A stretch of DNA of 64,000 bases, from positions 4,528,904 through 4,592,903 of the forward strand of contig NZ_CP113517.1 in NCBI RefSeq assembly GCF_024360925.2. The letters run 5' to 3'. Below the pieces are notes generated by a model that did not search any database, was not told where the DNA came from, and saw only the letters and a program-made list of their open reading frames with translations. The translations under genes and the position numbers were made by a program. How positions within the stretch are numbered: position 1 is the first letter of the stretch; each line of letters starts with the position of its first letter. Of this stretch, positions 9,385 through 18,846 are shown one piece after another. Source of the DNA: Methylomonas rapida. Its GTDB lineage: Bacteria; Pseudomonadota; Gammaproteobacteria; Methylococcales; Methylomonadaceae.

Positions 9385-10314
9385 TCAGGGCTTGAAACCT
9401 TCCAACCACTCTCCGAACCGCGGTGGGAGCGTGTGCCCATCGGCATGAGTAAATTCAAACGGCACGGAAACCAATTGCATGCCTCGATTGACCTGAACGG
9501 CAAAATGTAAATGCGGCCCGGTCGTAAAACCCGTGTTGCCGGAATAACCGATCAATTCGCCCGCTTCTACCTGCAAACCGGGGCGCACCTGGGCTTTTTC
9601 CAACTCCAGATGGGCATAAACCGCCATGGAGCCGTCGTCATGCAAAATGCGGATGCTGTTGGCCTTATTGGCATAGGCCTGCTGGGTACCACTCTTGAAA
9701 TGGTCGTCTTCGACTTCCAGCACCAAGCCGGCACGAGCCGCGTGCACCGGCGTACCAACCGGCATCATGATGTCGACCGCATAGCGATTTTGTTCGTCTT
9801 GATGACTGAATTCACCGCCGAAGGCCTGGGTGACCTGGAAACGACCGCCGGACGCCAACGGCGGCAGATAGGGCACCGCACCGGCATAATCGGGCAAGGG
9901 TTGCCCAATCACATAGCGATATTGCAGCGTGAAGCTCCATGATGTCGCCTGCCCGACACCCGCGACGCTGAAAAGCGCGCTGGTCTCACCCGGCGGGACG
10001 ACAAAGCGGCGCGGCAATTCCGGCATCGCAATGACATTATCGTGCGCCTCCCAATCGACCTCGATTTCGACCGGCCCCGGATATTGATTGATGGCATAAA
10101 AATCCGGCTGGCTGTCATCACCGGACTTCTCCAGCCTGACCCATTGTTTGGCCGCGGGTTTGAGCTGCCTGACCTCGACCGCCCTATCCGTTACGGGCGG
10201 CTTGTCGGTGAAATGCCAAAGACCTCTTTCATCCTGGTATTTGTAGAGTTTTTTCGCTGCCGCCGAGGTACTGAGCAGCAACAGCACCAACACCAGCAGA
10301 TGTTGCCCACGCAC
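9385..10314 (-). CDS. DUF4124 / M23-family metallopeptidase, exported
   Basis: About 309 residues starting at a GTG (R-G-Q-H follows): a hydrophobic signal peptide ending near A-A-A-K-K, then a DUF4124-like segment (L-Y-K-Y-Q-D-E-R-G-x-W-H-F-T-D-K-P-P). An immunoglobulin-like middle region precedes a C-terminal LytM/M23 domain. The zinc-ligand pattern is visible: N-R-Y-A-V-D near the start of the domain and G-P-H-L-H-F-A-V at the end. It likely trims peptidoglycan cross-links in the periplasm. GTG was chosen because the frame further upstream overlaps the lipoprotein gene out of frame, and the signal peptide begins here. It follows that gene by 11 bp. Confidence 0.85.
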   Translation of the reverse strand: MRGQHLLVLVLLLLSTSAAAKKLYKYQDERGLWHFTDKPPVTDRAVEVRQLKPAAKQWVRLEKSGDDSQPDFYAINQYPGPVEIEVDWEAHDNVIAMPELPRRFVVPPGETSALFSVAGVGQATSWSFTLQYRYVIGQPLPDYAGAVPYLPPLASGGRFQVTQAFGGEFSHQDEQNRYAVDIMMPVGTPVHAARAGLVLEVEDDHFKSGTQQAYANKANSIRILHDDGSMAVYAHLELEKAQVRPGLQVEAGELIGYSGNTGFTTGPHLHFAVQVNRGMQLVSVPFEFTHADGHTLPPRFGEWLEGFKP

Positions 10315-10325
10315 GATCTGGCGAT

Positions 10326-10670
10326 TTATTTGCGCGTCGAACTGAAAGTATAGGAACGCACGATCCCCTGATTGTCGAAACGAACCAGCAAATCCTGGGT
10401 ATCGTCGGCACCAAACAACGAATATTTGTAAATACCGTAGGTCCACGTGGTTTTGCCGTCTTCCATGCCTGTACGCCAGGGTCTGCCGAAAATTTCGGTA
10501 ATGTCTTGTTTGGTGGATTGGCCAATTTTGATTTCCGGTACCCGAGAGCCCGAGAATTCCTGGCCGACAGTGAAGCAACCCGTCAATTGGGTAGAAGCAA
10601 GCACGCCTAAAAACAGCAGTAAACTGAGTTTTGCGGCCCGTGTGCCACGATTAAGAAACAGTTTTTTCAT
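10326..10670 (-). CDS. SmpA/BamE-like lipoprotein
   Basis: A 114-residue exported lipoprotein with lipobox L-T-G-C. The mature part has the BamE/OmlA pattern: I-K-I-G-Q-S-T-K-Q-D-I-T-E-I-F-G-R-P, then W-x-Y-G-I-Y and a final V-R-F-D strand. BamE supports outer-membrane protein assembly, but many paralogues of this fold have unknown roles, and the G-x-P-x-R-T-G-M segment here is not diagnostic of true BamE. It is cotranscribed with the M23 peptidase gene, which fits a cell-envelope role. Confidence 0.78.
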   Translation of the reverse strand: MKKLFLNRGTRAAKLSLLLFLGVLASTQLTGCFTVGQEFSGSRVPEIKIGQSTKQDITEIFGRPWRTGMEDGKTTWTYGIYKYSLFGADDTQDLLVRFDNQGIVRSYTFSSTRK

Positions 10671-10740
10671 GAATGGAACCTCAATTGCTTGGTTGATTGA
10701 TATATAAAGTGCTGATTAACCCTATTCTAGCCGATATTGC

Positions 10741-12336
10741 ATGCCAAGCTCATCTGACAATGACGTTCTCGCTACGCTCACTTTCGATAACCGCTTCGTG
10801 CGGGAATTGCCCGCCGATCCGGAACAAGCTAACTATCGTCGCCAGGTCTACCAGGCCTGTTACTCGCGAGTACACCCCAAACCGGTCAAAGCGCCAAGGT
10901 TACTGGCGTATTCCACTGAAATGGCCGCGCTACTCGGGCTATCCGAAGAAACCTGTCAATCCGATCCGTTTTGCCAAGTATTTGTTGGTAACCGCATCCT
11001 GCCTGCCATGGATCCCTACGCCACCTGTTACGGCGGCCACCAGTTCGGGCAATGGGCCGGGCAACTGGGCGACGGCCGCGCAATCAATCTGGGGGAAGTC
11101 ATCAATGAGAAAGGCCAGCGCTGGGCCTTGCAACTGAAAGGCGCGGGGCCAACCCCTTATTCGCGCAGCGCGGACGGCCTGGCCGTATTACGTTCGTCGC
11201 TCCGTGAATTTCTGTGCAGCGAAGCCATGCATCACCTTGGCGTGCCGACCACCCGGGCCTTGAGTGTGATCCTGACCGGCGAACACGTCGTGCGCGACAT
11301 GTTCTACGATGGCAATCCGCAGTTGGAACCCGGCGCCGTGGTGTGCCGCACCGCACCGTCGTTCACCCGCTTCGGCCATTTTCAAATCTTTTCTGCGCGG
11401 AACGATTTGGATACCTTGAAAAAACTGGTCGATTACACGATACGCACCGATTTTCCGCATTTGGCCGCCCCTTCCGAAACCGTTTATTGTCAATGGTTTT
11501 CAGAAATATGTCGCCGCACCGCCGAGATGATCGTGCATTGGCAACGGGTGGGGTTCGTGCACGGCGTGATGAATACCGACAACATGTCCATCCTCGGCCT
11601 GACCATCGACTACGGCCCCTACGGCTGGCTGGAGAATTACGACCCCGACTGGACGCCGAACACTACCGACGCGCAAGGCCGGCGTTACCGTTTCGGCAAC
11701 CAGCCCAAGATCGCTTATTGGAATCTGGTGCAGTTGGCCAATGCGCTGTATCCCTTGATTCAAAATGTCAACCCCCTGGAAGAGGCCTTGAATGTCTATG
11801 CGGCGACATTCGAGCTAGGCTGGCAGCAAATGATGGCCAACAAGCTGGGCTTGCGGACATTCGATCCCGCCCAGGACGACAACTTGGTCGCGGATTTACT
11901 TAACTTGTTGCATAACGCGGAAACCGACATGACACTGTTTTTTCGCGACCTGGCTATGCTCAAGTTAGACGATGAAATCGCCGCTTTCCAGCGATTACTG
12001 CAACAGAGTAGTTACACGACGCCGACTCCCGAGATTCAGGCGCGCGCCAAGCAATGGTTTCAGACTTATCAAGCGCGACTCAGGCTCGACAACCGACCCG
12101 ATAACGAGCGCCAGCAGGCGATGAACGCGGTCAATCCGCGCTATGTCCTGCGCAACTATCTGGCACAGCAAGCCATTGATTTGGCGGAACAAGACGACTT
12201 CTGCATGGTGCGGGAGCTATTGGACACATTGCGCCAGCCTTACCAGGAACAACCGGGCCGCGAACGCTTTGCCGAAAAGCGGCCTGAGTGGGCCAAGCAC
12301 AGAGCCGGTTGTTCGATGCTGTCCTGTAGTTCTTGA
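10741..12336 (+). CDS. selO: protein adenylyltransferase SelO (YdiU/UPF0061)
   Basis: A 531-residue pseudokinase-fold AMPylator of the SelO family. Visible features are L-Q-L-K133-G-A-G-P-T-P-Y-S-R, the N-T-D-N-M stretch near 278-282, and D290-Y-G-P in place of the kinase D-F-G. The C-terminus is S-C-S-S, with Cys where animal SelO has selenocysteine. E. coli SelO modifies redox proteins with AMP during oxidative stress. The start ATG has no strong Shine-Dalgarno. It is divergent from the BamE-like gene across a 70-bp gap and followed by the pyruvate dehydrogenase operon. Confidence 0.93.
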   Translation: MPSSSDNDVLATLTFDNRFVRELPADPEQANYRRQVYQACYSRVHPKPVKAPRLLAYSTEMAALLGLSEETCQSDPFCQVFVGNRILPAMDPYATCYGGHQFGQWAGQLGDGRAINLGEVINEKGQRWALQLKGAGPTPYSRSADGLAVLRSSLREFLCSEAMHHLGVPTTRALSVILTGEHVVRDMFYDGNPQLEPGAVVCRTAPSFTRFGHFQIFSARNDLDTLKKLVDYTIRTDFPHLAAPSETVYCQWFSEICRRTAEMIVHWQRVGFVHGVMNTDNMSILGLTIDYGPYGWLENYDPDWTPNTTDAQGRRYRFGNQPKIAYWNLVQLANALYPLIQNVNPLEEALNVYAATFELGWQQMMANKLGLRTFDPAQDDNLVADLLNLLHNAETDMTLFFRDLAMLKLDDEIAAFQRLLQQSSYTTPTPEIQARAKQWFQTYQARLRLDNRPDNERQQAMNAVNPRYVLRNYLAQQAIDLAEQDDFCMVRELLDTLRQPYQEQPGRERFAEKRPEWAKHRAGCSMLSCSS

Positions 12337-12413
12337 ACGACAAAAAAACATGCTGAAAACGGCCATTTCGGGTATCCTTTTTGGGCTAAGCCAACGATTT
12401 TCTAGGTTCCGTA

Positions 12414-15086
12414 ATGAACAACAATACCGATATTGCTGCAAAACACGATATTGATCCTGCAGAAACCCGGGAGTGGATGGAAGCGCTGCAAGCAGTGATT
12501 GAAATGGAAGGCAGCGATCGCGCCAATTTCCTGATCGAAACCCTGCTCAGTACCGCCAGACAATCCGGTCTGGATGTTCCTTTTTCCGCCAACACGCCTT
12601 ACATAAACACCATCCCGGTCGACAAGCAGCCCAAATATCCGGGCAACACCGACATCGAACGCACGATACGTTCTTATGTGCGCTGGAACGCGATGATGAT
12701 GGTGTTGCGCGCGAACAAGCACACCAATGTCGGCGGCCATATCGCCAGCTTCGCCTCGGCGACCACTTTGTATGACGTTGGTCAGAATCATTTCTGGCAC
12801 GCGGCTTCCGACCAACACGGCGGCGACCTGATTTTTTCGCAAGGCCATTCGGCACCCGGCACTTACGCTCACGCCTTCTTGCTGGGCCGTCTGAGCGAAG
12901 AACAAATGGATAATTTCCGGCAGGAAGTCGGCGGCAATGGCTTGTCCTCCTACCCACATCCGTGGCTGATGCCGGATTTTTGGCAATTCCCCACCGTGTC
13001 GATGGGCCTAGGCCCCATCATGGCGATTTACCAGGCCCGCTTCATGCGTTACATGCAAGATCGGGGCATGGCCAATACCGATGGGCGTAAAGTCTGGGCC
13101 TTTTTGGGCGACGGCGAAACCGACGAACCGGAAACCCTGGGCGCAATCGGCATGGCCGGCCGCGAAAAACTGGATAACCTGATCTTCGTCGTCAACTGCA
13201 ATCTGCAACGCCTGGACGGCCCGGTACGCGGCAACGGCAAGATCATTCAGGAACTGGAAAGCAACTTCCGCGGCGCCAACTGGAACGTCATCAAGGTCAT
13301 CTGGGGCCGGCGTTGGGATCCTATCCTGGCCCGCGACAAGGATGGCCTGGTGGTCAAGCGCATGATGGAATGTGTCGACGGCGATTATCAAACCTTCAAA
13401 TCCAAGGACGGCGCCTATGTGCGCAAGCATTTCTTCAATACCCCGGAATTGCAGGAACTGGTCAAGGATTACACCGACCGGGACATCTGGGAATTGAATC
13501 GCGGCGGCCACGACCCGATCAAAGTCTTCACGGCCTTTCAAGCAGCCGTCAACCATACCGGTCAGCCGACCGTGGTACTGGCTCACACGATCAAGGGCTA
13601 TGGCATGGGTGAATCCGGCCAGGCGCAAAACATCAGCCATCAACAAAAGAAGATGAGCATGGAGTCGATCAAGGCCATCCGCGATCGCTACCAGTTGCCG
13701 ATCAGCGACGATGAACTGCCCAAGCTGCCCTATATCCGCTTCGCGGAAGATTCCGAAGAATTCAAATACCTGCATCAACGCCGCGCCGATCTGGGCGGTT
13801 TTCTGCCTTCGCGGCGCCCCAAGTCCTATTCATTGGAAATTCCGCCCTTATCGGCCTTCAAAGGCCTGCTGGAAGGCACCGGCGAAGGTCACGAAATTTC
13901 CACGACGATGGCTTTCGTACGCATGCTGAACATCCTGGTCAAGGACAAACAAATCGGCAAGCGCGTAGTGCCCATCGTACCGGACGAATCCCGTACCTTC
14001 GGCATGGAAGGCATGTTCCGTCAGCTCGGCATCTGGTCGCAGGTCGGCCAGCTCTATACGCCGCAAGACGCCGAGCAATTGATGTTCTACAAGGAAGACA
14101 AGCACGGCCAGGTATTGCAGGAAGGCATCAACGAAGCCGGCGGTCTGTGCGACTGGATCGCGGCCGGTACCGCTTACTCCACCCACGGCGTGCCGATGAT
14201 TCCGTTCTTCATCTATTACTCGATGTTCGGCTTCCAACGGGTCGCCGACCTGATCTGGGCCGCCGCCGACCAACGCACCCGCGGCTTTTTGCTGGGCGGC
14301 ACCGCAGGCCGCACCACGTTGAACGGTGAAGGCCTGCAGCACGAAGATGGCCATAGTCACCTGATGTCGGCGACCGTGCCGAACTGTTATTCCTACGACC
14401 CAACCTTTGCCTGCGAACTGGCGGTCATCATCCATGACGGTCTGCGCCGCATGTATGTCGAACAGGAAGACATTTTCTACTACATCACCTTGATGAACGA
14501 AAACTACGACCAACCGGCATTGGTGGAAGGTTCGGAAGCCGACATTCTGAAAGGCATGTATCTGTTCAAGAAAGGTCCGCACAGCAAGAAACCGCGCGTG
14601 CAATTGCTCGGCTCCGGCACGATCTTCATCGAAGTGCTGTTCGCCGCCCAGTTGCTGCACGACGATTGGGGTGTGGATGCCGATTTGTGGAGTTGCCCGA
14701 GCTTTACCGAGCTGGCGCGCGATGGCCAGGCCTGCGAGCGCTGGAACCGCCTGCATCCGAGCGAAACACCACGTATCACCCATGTCGAACGTTGTCTGGA
14801 TGAGGCGGCAGGTCCGGTTATTGCCGCAACCGACTACATGCGCGCCTTCGCCGAGCAAATTCGCCCATGGGTCAAGCGTCCTTATACCGTGTTGGGCACC
14901 GACGGGTTCGGCCGTTCCGATACCCGCGCCAATCTGCGTAAGTTTTTCGAAGTGGACAGATACCATGTCACCGTCGCCGCACTGCATGCGCTGGCGCAAG
15001 CTGGCGAGATCGACGCAGCCAAGGTCGACGCGGCGATCGCCAAATACGACATCAATCCCGATGCCACTGCGCCTTGGTTGATTTAA
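12414..15086 (+). CDS. aceE: pyruvate dehydrogenase E1 component (homodimeric type)
   Basis: An 890-residue thiamine-diphosphate enzyme (E. coli AceE: 887). It decarboxylates pyruvate and passes the acetyl group to lipoyl-E2. The TPP motif G-D-G-E-T-D-E-P-E near residue 230 followed by N-C-N-L-Q-R-L-D-G-P-V is visible, as are Q-G-H-S-A-P-G near 142 and H-T-I-K-G-Y-G-M-G near 395. It is first of three genes: aceF follows after 26 bp and lpdA after a repeat. Confidence 0.97.
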   Translation: MNNNTDIAAKHDIDPAETREWMEALQAVIEMEGSDRANFLIETLLSTARQSGLDVPFSANTPYINTIPVDKQPKYPGNTDIERTIRSYVRWNAMMMVLRANKHTNVGGHIASFASATTLYDVGQNHFWHAASDQHGGDLIFSQGHSAPGTYAHAFLLGRLSEEQMDNFRQEVGGNGLSSYPHPWLMPDFWQFPTVSMGLGPIMAIYQARFMRYMQDRGMANTDGRKVWAFLGDGETDEPETLGAIGMAGREKLDNLIFVVNCNLQRLDGPVRGNGKIIQELESNFRGANWNVIKVIWGRRWDPILARDKDGLVVKRMMECVDGDYQTFKSKDGAYVRKHFFNTPELQELVKDYTDRDIWELNRGGHDPIKVFTAFQAAVNHTGQPTVVLAHTIKGYGMGESGQAQNISHQQKKMSMESIKAIRDRYQLPISDDELPKLPYIRFAEDSEEFKYLHQRRADLGGFLPSRRPKSYSLEIPPLSAFKGLLEGTGEGHEISTTMAFVRMLNILVKDKQIGKRVVPIVPDESRTFGMEGMFRQLGIWSQVGQLYTPQDAEQLMFYKEDKHGQVLQEGINEAGGLCDWIAAGTAYSTHGVPMIPFFIYYSMFGFQRVADLIWAAADQRTRGFLLGGTAGRTTLNGEGLQHEDGHSHLMSATVPNCYSYDPTFACELAVIIHDGLRRMYVEQEDIFYYITLMNENYDQPALVEGSEADILKGMYLFKKGPHSKKPRVQLLGSGTIFIEVLFAAQLLHDDWGVDADLWSCPSFTELARDGQACERWNRLHPSETPRITHVERCLDEAAGPVIAATDYMRAFAEQIRPWVKRPYTVLGTDGFGRSDTRANLRKFFEVDRYHVTVAALHALAQAGEIDAAKVDAAIAKYDINPDATAPWLI

Positions 15087-15112
15087 CGGCTGATTTAACG
15101 GAAAAAAGATAC

Positions 15113-16402
15113 ATGAGCTCTTTAATCGAAATAAAAGTCCCTGACGTCGGCAACGTGCCCGAAATCGATATCGTCGAAGTTTTGGTTCAGCCGGGCGATC
15201 GGGTTGAATTGGAGCAAACCCTGGCGGTCATGGAGACCGACAAGGCAACGATGGACCTGCCGTCCAGCGCGGCCGGCGTGATCAAAGCCATACATATCAA
15301 GGCCGGCGATAAAGTCGCCGAAGGCAGCCTGATTGCGACGGTTGAAGTGAGCGAAGCCGCAGCGCCTGCTGCCGAAGCGGTTTCCGCGCCTGCCCCGGTT
15401 GAAGCTGCGCCTGCGCCTCAACCTGCTACGGAACCGAAACCTGAGCCCGCCAAGCCGGTATCGGCACCCGCAGCTCCGGTGGCAAGCAATGTCGAAGGCT
15501 ACAAACCCCACGCAACGCCCAGCGTGCGCTTGTTTGCCCGCGAACTCGGCGTCGATCTGAGCAAAGTCCCGGCTGGCAGCGGCCGCAAGGGCCGGATTTT
15601 GCAGGAGGACGTGAAGAATTTCGTCAAGCAAGTCATGACTTCCGGCACACCAGCGGGTAGCAGCGCCGGCATTCCGCCGATTCCGGCCGTCGATTTCAGT
15701 CAGTTCGGCGAAATCGAGGAAAAACCCTTAAGCAAAATCAAACGTCTGACCGGACAAAACCTGAGCCGGGTCTGGCTGAACCTGCCGCTGGTGACCTATC
15801 ACGACGAAGTGGCCATAGACGGCATGGAGGAATTCCGCAAAGCCGTCAATGCCGGTCAAGGCAAAGACGGCGTCAAGGTGACCGGATTGGTGTTCATCAT
15901 GAAGGCCTTGGTCGCGGCGATGCAGCAATTCCCGTCATTCAACAGTTCGCTGTCACCCGAAGGCGACAAGCTGTTCCTGAAAAAGTATTACCACCTCGGC
16001 ATCGCGGTCGACACCCCGAACGGCTTGGTCGTACCGGTGATTCGCGACGTGGATAAAAAAGGCATCTTCCAGTTGTCCAAGGAACTGGCCGACGTCAGCG
16101 AACTGGCCAGACAAGGCAAACTGAAACCATCCGACATGCAGGGTGGCTGCATGACCATCTCCAGCCTGGGCGGCATCGGCGGCACCGCGTTCACGCCTAT
16201 CGTCAACGCGCCCGAAGTCGCTATTTTGGGTGTGACCCGCTCCAAGGTGCAACCCGTCTGGAACGGTAAGGAATTTGAGCCGAAATTGATGTTGCCGCTG
16301 GATATCACCTACGACCATCGCGTGATCGACGGCGCCGAAGGCGCGCGTTTCATGGAAGCGCTGAAAGCCAATCTGGCCGATATTCGGCGGTTGTTGTTGT
16401 AA
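15113..16402 (+). CDS. aceF: pyruvate dehydrogenase E2 (dihydrolipoyl acetyltransferase)
   Basis: A 429-residue E2 with one lipoyl domain (lipoylated Lys in E-T-D-K-A-T-M-D near 45), an Ala/Pro-rich linker near 80-125, a peripheral-subunit-binding domain (P-S-V-R-L-F-A-R-E-L-G-V-D near 140), and a catalytic domain ending in D-H-R-V-I-D-G-A-E-G. E. coli AceF has three lipoyl domains; one is common in other proteobacteria. I placed the start at the ATG after GGAAAA, because the upstream extension only reads the aceE tail. Confidence 0.96.
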   Translation: MSSLIEIKVPDVGNVPEIDIVEVLVQPGDRVELEQTLAVMETDKATMDLPSSAAGVIKAIHIKAGDKVAEGSLIATVEVSEAAAPAAEAVSAPAPVEAAPAPQPATEPKPEPAKPVSAPAAPVASNVEGYKPHATPSVRLFARELGVDLSKVPAGSGRKGRILQEDVKNFVKQVMTSGTPAGSSAGIPPIPAVDFSQFGEIEEKPLSKIKRLTGQNLSRVWLNLPLVTYHDEVAIDGMEEFRKAVNAGQGKDGVKVTGLVFIMKALVAAMQQFPSFNSSLSPEGDKLFLKKYYHLGIAVDTPNGLVVPVIRDVDKKGIFQLSKELADVSELARQGKLKPSDMQGGCMTISSLGGIGGTAFTPIVNAPEVAILGVTRSKVQPVWNGKEFEPKLMLPLDITYDHRVIDGAEGARFMEALKANLADIRRLLL

Positions 16403-16413
16403 TCAAAATATAT

Positions 16414-16483
16414 GTAGGTTGGGTTAGCGCAAGCGTAACCCAACGTTCAGCCGTTGGGCTTCATTGAATTCAGCCCAACCTAC
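16414..16483. repeat. palindromic repeat (GTAGGTTGGGTT type)
   Basis: Two hairpins lie side by side between aceF and lpdA. The first arm pair is GGTTGGGTTAGC with GCGTAACCCAAC. The second is GTTGGGCT with AGCCCAAC. The outer ends GTAGGTTGGG and CCCAACCTAC are also inverted copies. This is a REP-like unit seen in many proteobacterial genomes, and it separates lpdA from aceEF in the transcript. Confidence 0.75.
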
Positions 16484-16505
16484 CTGTTATTTGGGAGTTA
16501 AGGAT

Positions 16506-17921
16506 ATGAGTAATTCCGTCACACACGCCGAAGTCTTGGTTCTGGGCGGCGGCCCCGGTGGTTACACCTCGGCGTTCCGTGCCGCCGATTTGGGCAAGCA
16601 AGTCGTCTTGGTCGAACGCCATCCCGTATTGGGCGGCGTCTGCCTGAACGTCGGCTGCATTCCATCCAAGGCCTTGCTGCACGTCGCCCACGTCATCCAC
16701 GAAGCCGAGGCGATGGCCGAGCACGGCGTCAGTTTCGGTAAACCGCAAGTCGATCTGGACAGGGTCAGAAGCTGGAAGCAAAGCGTCACCGAAACGCTGA
16801 ATTCCGGTCTGGCCAAATTGGCCAAGCAGCGCAAGGTTACCGTGATCCACGGCACCGGCAAGTTTTCCGGGCCCAACAGCTTGACGGTGGAAGGCGAAAA
16901 CGGCTCGCAAACCGTCACCTTCGACAACGCCATCATCGCCGCAGGCTCGCAGCCGAGCAAAATCCCCGGTTTTCCGCACGACGATCCACGGGTCTGGGAT
17001 TCCACCGACGCGTTGAACTTGAATTTCGTGCCGGAAAAGCTCTTGATCGTCGGCGGTGGCATCATCGGCCTGGAAATGGCGACGGTTTATCATGCGCTGG
17101 GTTCTAAAATCAGCGTGGTCGAGTTGATGGATCAAATCATCCCCGGCTGCGACAAGGATTTGGTCACGCCGCTCCAACGCAAGATCAAGAAGCAATACGA
17201 CAACTTGTGGCTGAAAACCAGCGTCAAGGCCATGGAAGCGACCGAGGCAGGCATCAAGGTCACGATGGAAGGCAAGGACGCACCCGAATCGGAAATCTTC
17301 GATGCTGTGCTGGTCGCGGTCGGCCGCCGTCCGAACGGCAAACTAATAGATGCCGACAAAGCCGGCGTGAACGTCGACGAACGCGGCTTCATCCCGGTGG
17401 ATAAGCAAGGCCGCACCAACATCGGCCATATCTTCGCGATCGGCGACATCGTCGGCAATCCTATGCTGGCTCACAAAGCCACCCACGAAGGCAAGATCGC
17501 CGCCGAAGTCATTGCCGGGCACAAAGCCGGTTTCGATGCGCTGACCATACCGTCCGTGGCTTACACCGACCCGGAAGTGGCCTGGATGGGTTTGAGCGAA
17601 ACCCAAGCCAAAGAACAAGGCGTGGAATTCGAAAAAGCCACGTTCCCATGGGCCGCCAGTGGCCGCTCGCTGGCCTTGGGCCGCAACGAAGGCTTGACCA
17701 AGATTCTGACCGACAAAACTACGGGGCGCATTTTAGGCGCGGGTTTTACCGGTCCAGGCGCCGGCGAATTGGTTGCCGAAGCCGTGTTGGCGTTGGAAAT
17801 GGGTGCCGATGCCACCGACATCAGCCTCAGCATCCACCCGCATCCGACACTGTCGGAAACCTTTGCGTTTGCGGCGGAGATGATAGAAGGCACGATCACC
17901 GATTTGTACGTGAAAAAATAG
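16506..17921 (+). CDS. lpdA: dihydrolipoamide dehydrogenase (E3)
   Basis: A 471-residue flavoprotein that reoxidises dihydrolipoamide with NAD+. Visible features are the FAD motif G-G-G-P-G-G-Y near 14, the redox disulfide G-G-V-C-L-N-V-G-C-I-P-S-K near 43-55, the NAD motif V-G-G-G-I-I-G-L-E near 180, and the active-site His-Glu pair in H-P-H-P-T-L-S-E near the C-terminus. The start is the ATG after GTTAAGGAT; a longer frame upstream runs into the repeat. It completes the PDH operon. Confidence 0.96.
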   Translation: MSNSVTHAEVLVLGGGPGGYTSAFRAADLGKQVVLVERHPVLGGVCLNVGCIPSKALLHVAHVIHEAEAMAEHGVSFGKPQVDLDRVRSWKQSVTETLNSGLAKLAKQRKVTVIHGTGKFSGPNSLTVEGENGSQTVTFDNAIIAAGSQPSKIPGFPHDDPRVWDSTDALNLNFVPEKLLIVGGGIIGLEMATVYHALGSKISVVELMDQIIPGCDKDLVTPLQRKIKKQYDNLWLKTSVKAMEATEAGIKVTMEGKDAPESEIFDAVLVAVGRRPNGKLIDADKAGVNVDERGFIPVDKQGRTNIGHIFAIGDIVGNPMLAHKATHEGKIAAEVIAGHKAGFDALTIPSVAYTDPEVAWMGLSETQAKEQGVEFEKATFPWAASGRSLALGRNEGLTKILTDKTTGRILGAGFTGPGAGELVAEAVLALEMGADATDISLSIHPHPTLSETFAFAAEMIEGTITDLYVKK

Positions 17922-17927
17922 GCGGCA

Positions 17928-17951
17928 GGCGGATACCGCCCTGTATCCGCC
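17928..17951 (+). repeat. hairpin after lpdA
   Basis: A perfect 9-bp stem GGCGGATAC / GTATCCGCC encloses a 6-nt loop, seven bases after the lpdA stop. No U-run follows, so it is a 3'-end structure rather than a clear intrinsic terminator. Confidence 0.5.
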
Positions 17952-17960
17952 AATTGGTGA

Positions 17961-18033
17961 TGTAGGTTATACACGCATACCGTGTCGGTTTACGGATATT
18001 CAAACCCGAATGGTATGCGGTATGTAACCTGCC
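17961..18033. repeat. imperfect inverted repeat (GTAGGTTATA type)
   Basis: The left arm TGTAGGTTATACACGCATAC and the right arm (GGTATGCGGTATGTAACCTG) are imperfect reverse complements around a central C-G-G...C-C-G. It lies between the convergent 3' ends of lpdA and the GST gene. It resembles other mobile palindromic repeats in the window but has its own sequence. Confidence 0.6.
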
Positions 18034-18037
18034 ACGT

Positions 18038-18688
18038 TTACCGATTCTTGAAAAACGCCTCCAGTGCCGCCGCCCTATCCCCACCAACCTTTTGCGCATG
18101 CGGCCGGCTTTCGATCAATTGCATGTAAGCGCCTATACCCGGAATATGCTCGGCGACCAAATCCCGCCCATAAATCTGCTGGGTAGCGTATGACACCAAT
18201 TGCAGATGCGGCCAGGCAACGACGTCGGCGGCGGTGAAATGCCCACCCAGCGCATAGGGGGTTAATTTCAGCAAACGCGCCAAACCGCTCAAACCTGCCT
18301 CGACTTTGCCCAATACCTCATCCTTGGTTTCTTGAGAAACTTTGCCGCCGAAAACAGCTTCGGCATAAATACGCCGTGCGATCAGTTCCACATTCAATTC
18401 GATATGCTGGATCAATTCCCGGCATTTCGCCCGCTCATAGGCGTCGGCTGGATAAAGCGAATGCTCCGGAAAGGCGTCTTCCAGATATTCCAGAATCGCC
18501 TGCGATTCGGATAGATAGCCGTCGGCCGTTTTGATGAACGGGATTTTGCCGAGCGGGGAGCGTTTCAATACCGCATCACTCTGGCCGGGCGGCAGGGCTT
18601 CTTCGGCAAAAGGAATGTTTTTTTCCAACAGCACCAGCTTTATTTTGTTGTAATAATTGCTGATGGCGATTCCATACAAGGTGATCAT
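18038..18688 (-). CDS. glutathione S-transferase family protein
   Basis: A 216-residue two-domain GST. The thioredoxin-like N-terminal half starts M-I-T-L-Y-G-I-A-I-S-N-Y-Y-N-K-I and carries the glutathione-contact signature S-E-S-Q-A-I-L-E-Y-L-E near 66. The C-terminal helical half has the N-capping box around F-T-A-A-D-V-V-A-W. The catalytic residue is probably in the S-N-Y-Y segment. The substrate is unknown. The internal ATG was chosen since the upstream extension has no family match. Confidence 0.85.
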   Translation of the reverse strand: MITLYGIAISNYYNKIKLVLLEKNIPFAEEALPPGQSDAVLKRSPLGKIPFIKTADGYLSESQAILEYLEDAFPEHSLYPADAYERAKCRELIQHIELNVELIARRIYAEAVFGGKVSQETKDEVLGKVEAGLSGLARLLKLTPYALGGHFTAADVVAWPHLQLVSYATQQIYGRDLVAEHIPGIGAYMQLIESRPHAQKVGGDRAAALEAFFKNR

Positions 18689-18846
18689 GTGAAGTCTCCA
18701 AAGATTGAGAAACGGTGGCGAGCGCCCAAAGCCCCCTTCAAATCCCGGGGCAGAAAGCAAAATCGGCGACCGAAAAAAGTCTAACAGAATTTCTTACGCT
18801 ATTTGTTTTTTGAACCAAATCCATCCATTTTTGCATCGAGGATTTC

